Positions 5,009 to 6,578 of a stretch of DNA of 6,578 bases are shown here, piece after piece. Position 1 is the stretch's first letter; each line of letters begins with the position of its first letter. Origin of the DNA: Planctomycetota bacterium (lineage in GTDB: Bacteria > Planctomycetota > Planctomycetia > Isosphaerales > Isosphaeraceae); contig JAJYDH010000369.1 of assembly GCA_021777685.1 (NCBI GenBank), positions 1 through 6,578 on the forward strand, given 5' to 3'. The notes under the pieces were generated by a model. It did no database searches. It had not been told where the DNA came from and saw nothing but the letters and a program-made list of their open reading frames with translations. A program made the translations under genes and the position numbers.

Positions 5009-6472
5009 TCAGCACTCGGTCAAATCGGGTTCGTTCCTCCCGGCGAGTCCCCGCCTCCAGGCATAGAGGGCGACGGCGGTCGCGGTCGCGGCGTTGAGCG
5101 ACTCGACCCCGGGTTGCATGGGAATCCGTCGGGTCGGGCCGGCCCGGAGCCGGTCGGGCAATCCAGGCCCTTCGATCCCCGCGACCAGGCCGAATCGGTC
5201 GGGGAAGGGTTCCGACCCGATGTCGGGACCCTCGGCGGACAGGGCAATGATGGGGAGCTGGGATGATTCGAGGTCGCGGATCGACGGTCCGTGTTCGAGG
5301 GCGACCTGAAACAGCGCCGTGCCGGCGGCCCGGGCGGCCTTGGGGTGGAAGGGATGGGCGGCCTCGCGGAGGAGGACGACCCGAGCGGCCCCGAAAGCGG
5401 CGGCCGAGCGGATCACGGCGCCCACGTTCTCGGGATCCTGGAACGGGACGAAGAGGGTGCAGCCCTCGGGCCAGGGAGCGTCGGCCGACCACTCGGGCAT
5501 CTCGGGCACGCGGACCAGCAGCAACGGGGATCGGGTCCCGGCGGTGTCGAGCGTCCGGAACAGCGGATCGGCGAGCCGGAACCAGGTGAGTTTAGCCTCG
5601 GAATCGGCCGGGGGAGGGCCCTTGGCGTCCGTCAACCAGCCTTCGACCCGCTCCGGGAACCGGTCGAGGACCTCGGCGACCACCCGGGTGCCGGCGATCA
5701 GGGCCCGGCCATGCTTGCGGATGCCCTTGCCGGTCAGCAGGTCGAGGGCCAGCTTGTAGGACGGGTTCGAATCGCTGGCCACGTCGCGGACCGGGCCGGA
5801 ATGCGTTGTCGCAACGCTCGTCGGGGCCTCGGCTTCGAGCCGTTCGTAGACCACGATCCGGCGGTCGTGGGGCGTGCCGGGGATCTGGTAGGCGTGGTCG
5901 GCGACGAGGCGGAAGGTCTCGGCGTGGGAGGACTTCGCCTGGGCGATCTCGTCCGAGCAGTCCGGCCCCTTCATGAAGATCATCCGGCCGCCCGGTTCGA
6001 GGCAGCCCGCCACGCGGTCGAGGGTCTCGGGGATCGAGGCCACGGCGCGGGTGATGACCCCCTTGACACTGTCCGGGAACTTCGCGTTGACCTTGCCGGC
6101 GAAGACCCGGACTTCGGGGAGCTTGAGGCGGGCGCAGACCTCTTCGAGGAACTCCGCGCGGGCGCCTCGGGGCTCGGCCAGGATCATGGTTACGTCCGGC
6201 CGGGCGATCTTGAGCGGGATGCCCGGCAAGCCGGGCCCGGAGCCCATGTCGACCAGCGGCGAGGGCAGCTCGACAAACTTCAGGACGAGCAGGCTGTCGA
6301 CATAGTGCTTGAGCACCATGTTCTCGAAGTTGTGGATGCGGGTCAGGTTCAGCTCGGCATTGGCCGACCGGAGCATCCGGTGGTAGCCCCAGAGGAGGTC
6401 GAGCTGCGAGCGGTCGAGCGCGATCCCGCACCCGGCGATGATGGCTTCGAGCGATGTCCGGCCGGGGGTCAT
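5009..6472 (-). CDS. rsmG: RsmG 16S rRNA methyltransferase fused to SpoU/TrmH-family RNA 2'-O-methyltransferase
   Basis: A 487-residue protein holding two complete methyltransferases. Residues 1-211 are RsmG (GidB), which makes m7G at 16S position 527 using SAM: ELNLTRI (40-46), KHYVDSLL (55-62), the SAM loop DMGSGPGLPGIPL (75-87), TRAVAS (141-146) and MKG (167-169). The usual Arg-Ala-Glu after the fifth strand reads GKVN here. After a loose linker, residues 236-487 form a SpoU enzyme. A substrate-binding part (about 236-330) precedes the knotted domain, which has all three motifs: FQDPENVGAVIRSAAAFG (344-361, Arg355), GLVAGIEGPGLPD (428-440, Glu434) and RIPMQPGVESLNAATATAVAL (449-469). Each half has the family's normal length and the frame is continuous. 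Its 2'-O target is unknown and could be rRNA or tRNA. AAGG lies 7 bases before the ATG. A promoter candidate lies at 6515-6543. Confidence 0.92.
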   Translation of the reverse strand: MTPGRTSLEAIIAGCGIALDRSQLDLLWGYHRMLRSANAELNLTRIHNFENMVLKHYVDSLLVLKFVELPSPLVDMGSGPGLPGIPLKIARPDVTMILAEPRGARAEFLEEVCARLKLPEVRVFAGKVNAKFPDSVKGVITRAVASIPETLDRVAGCLEPGGRMIFMKGPDCSDEIAQAKSSHAETFRLVADHAYQIPGTPHDRRIVVYERLEAEAPTSVATTHSGPVRDVASDSNPSYKLALDLLTGKGIRKHGRALIAGTRVVAEVLDRFPERVEGWLTDAKGPPPADSEAKLTWFRLADPLFRTLDTAGTRSPLLLVRVPEMPEWSADAPWPEGCTLFVPFQDPENVGAVIRSAAAFGAARVVLLREAAHPFHPKAARAAGTALFQVALEHGPSIRDLESSQLPIIALSAEGPDIGSEPFPDRFGLVAGIEGPGLPDRLRAGPTRRIPMQPGVESLNAATATAVALYAWRRGLAGRNEPDLTEC

Positions 6473-6514
6473 GGAGGCGCCTTGGGTCGATCTCGGGAGT
6501 CGAGGATGACCCTC

Positions 6515-6543
6515 ATCATAAGGTGTCCGGCCGACTTAACCAA
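6515..6543 (-). promoter_or_regulatory. Candidate sigma-70-type promoter of the rsmG fusion gene
   Basis: On the minus strand TTGGTT (complement of 6538-6543) and TATGAT (complement of 6515-6520) are separated by exactly 17 bases. The -10 matches five of six consensus bases; the -35 matches the TTG half only. Transcription would begin near 6508, giving a leader of about 36 bases before the ATG at 6472. Read by eye; no score was computed. Confidence 0.5.
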
Positions 6544-6578
6544 GGCGGGCGAGGCCGGTTCACTTCCCCTTCGGGAAC

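Noticed and set aside
5720..5840. Possibility that the RsmG-SpoU fusion is a frameshift or assembly join.
   Set aside because: The linker codes without a stop or shift and both domains have normal length. An indel would have to restore the frame by chance.
5592..6431. A second long minus-strand frame inside the rsmG fusion gene.
   Set aside because: It is a shifted frame of the same region with Pro/Arg-rich composition; the chosen frame carries all methyltransferase motifs.
6560..6577. Possible C-terminal end of an upstream minus-strand gene reading Phe-Pro-Lys-Gly-Lys-stop.
   Set aside because: Only five codons are visible at the window edge, too few to support a gene call, although the spacing to the rsmG fusion gene would be natural.
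1..6578. CRISPR arrays, tRNA or rRNA genes, insertion sequences, phage genes.
   Set aside because: No regularly spaced direct repeats, cloverleaf-like segments, transposase motifs or phage proteins were found on either strand.

Overview
The window is GC-rich bacterial chromosomal DNA, most likely from a planctomycete of the Isosphaeraceae type. The call rests on four things seen together: a Tat-exported FAD-dependent oxidoreductase with a discoidin-like tail, a protein whose N-terminus carries a variant of the planctomycete LEPR-XLL motif, a secreted nucleoside-hydrolase-like enzyme, and rather weak Shine-Dalgarno use. The lineage is an inference from gene content, because no rRNA or other marker gene is present.

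Layout: four protein-coding genes fill nearly all of the window. Positions 49-2034 (minus) encode the exported flavoprotein. Positions 2286-3800 (plus) encode a repeat-rich left-handed beta-helix protein with two tandem gamma-carbonic-anhydrase-like domains, both lacking the zinc histidines. Positions 3958-4884 (minus) encode a secreted nucleoside-hydrolase-like protein. Positions 5009-6472 (minus) encode an unusual single polypeptide that joins an RsmG 16S rRNA methyltransferase to a complete SpoU/TrmH-type RNA 2'-O-methyltransferase. The first two genes diverge from a 251-base spacer. The second and third converge on a 157-base spacer that holds a strong inverted repeat. The third and fourth are co-directional with a 124-base gap that carries its own possible promoter and stem-loops.

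The genes do not form an obvious pathway. Three encode proteins likely to act outside the cytoplasm or at the cell surface, and the fourth is housekeeping ribosome and RNA modification. No tRNA, rRNA, CRISPR array, insertion sequence or phage gene was seen. Very long open frames lie antisense to every gene, as expected for DNA with strong third-position GC bias, and they are treated as shadows.

The most interesting items are the RsmG-SpoU fusion, the tandem degenerate gamma-carbonic-anhydrase protein with a threonine-rich insert in its second domain, the 13-bp perfect inverted repeat between the convergent genes, and an 18-base motif shared by two gene-upstream regions.
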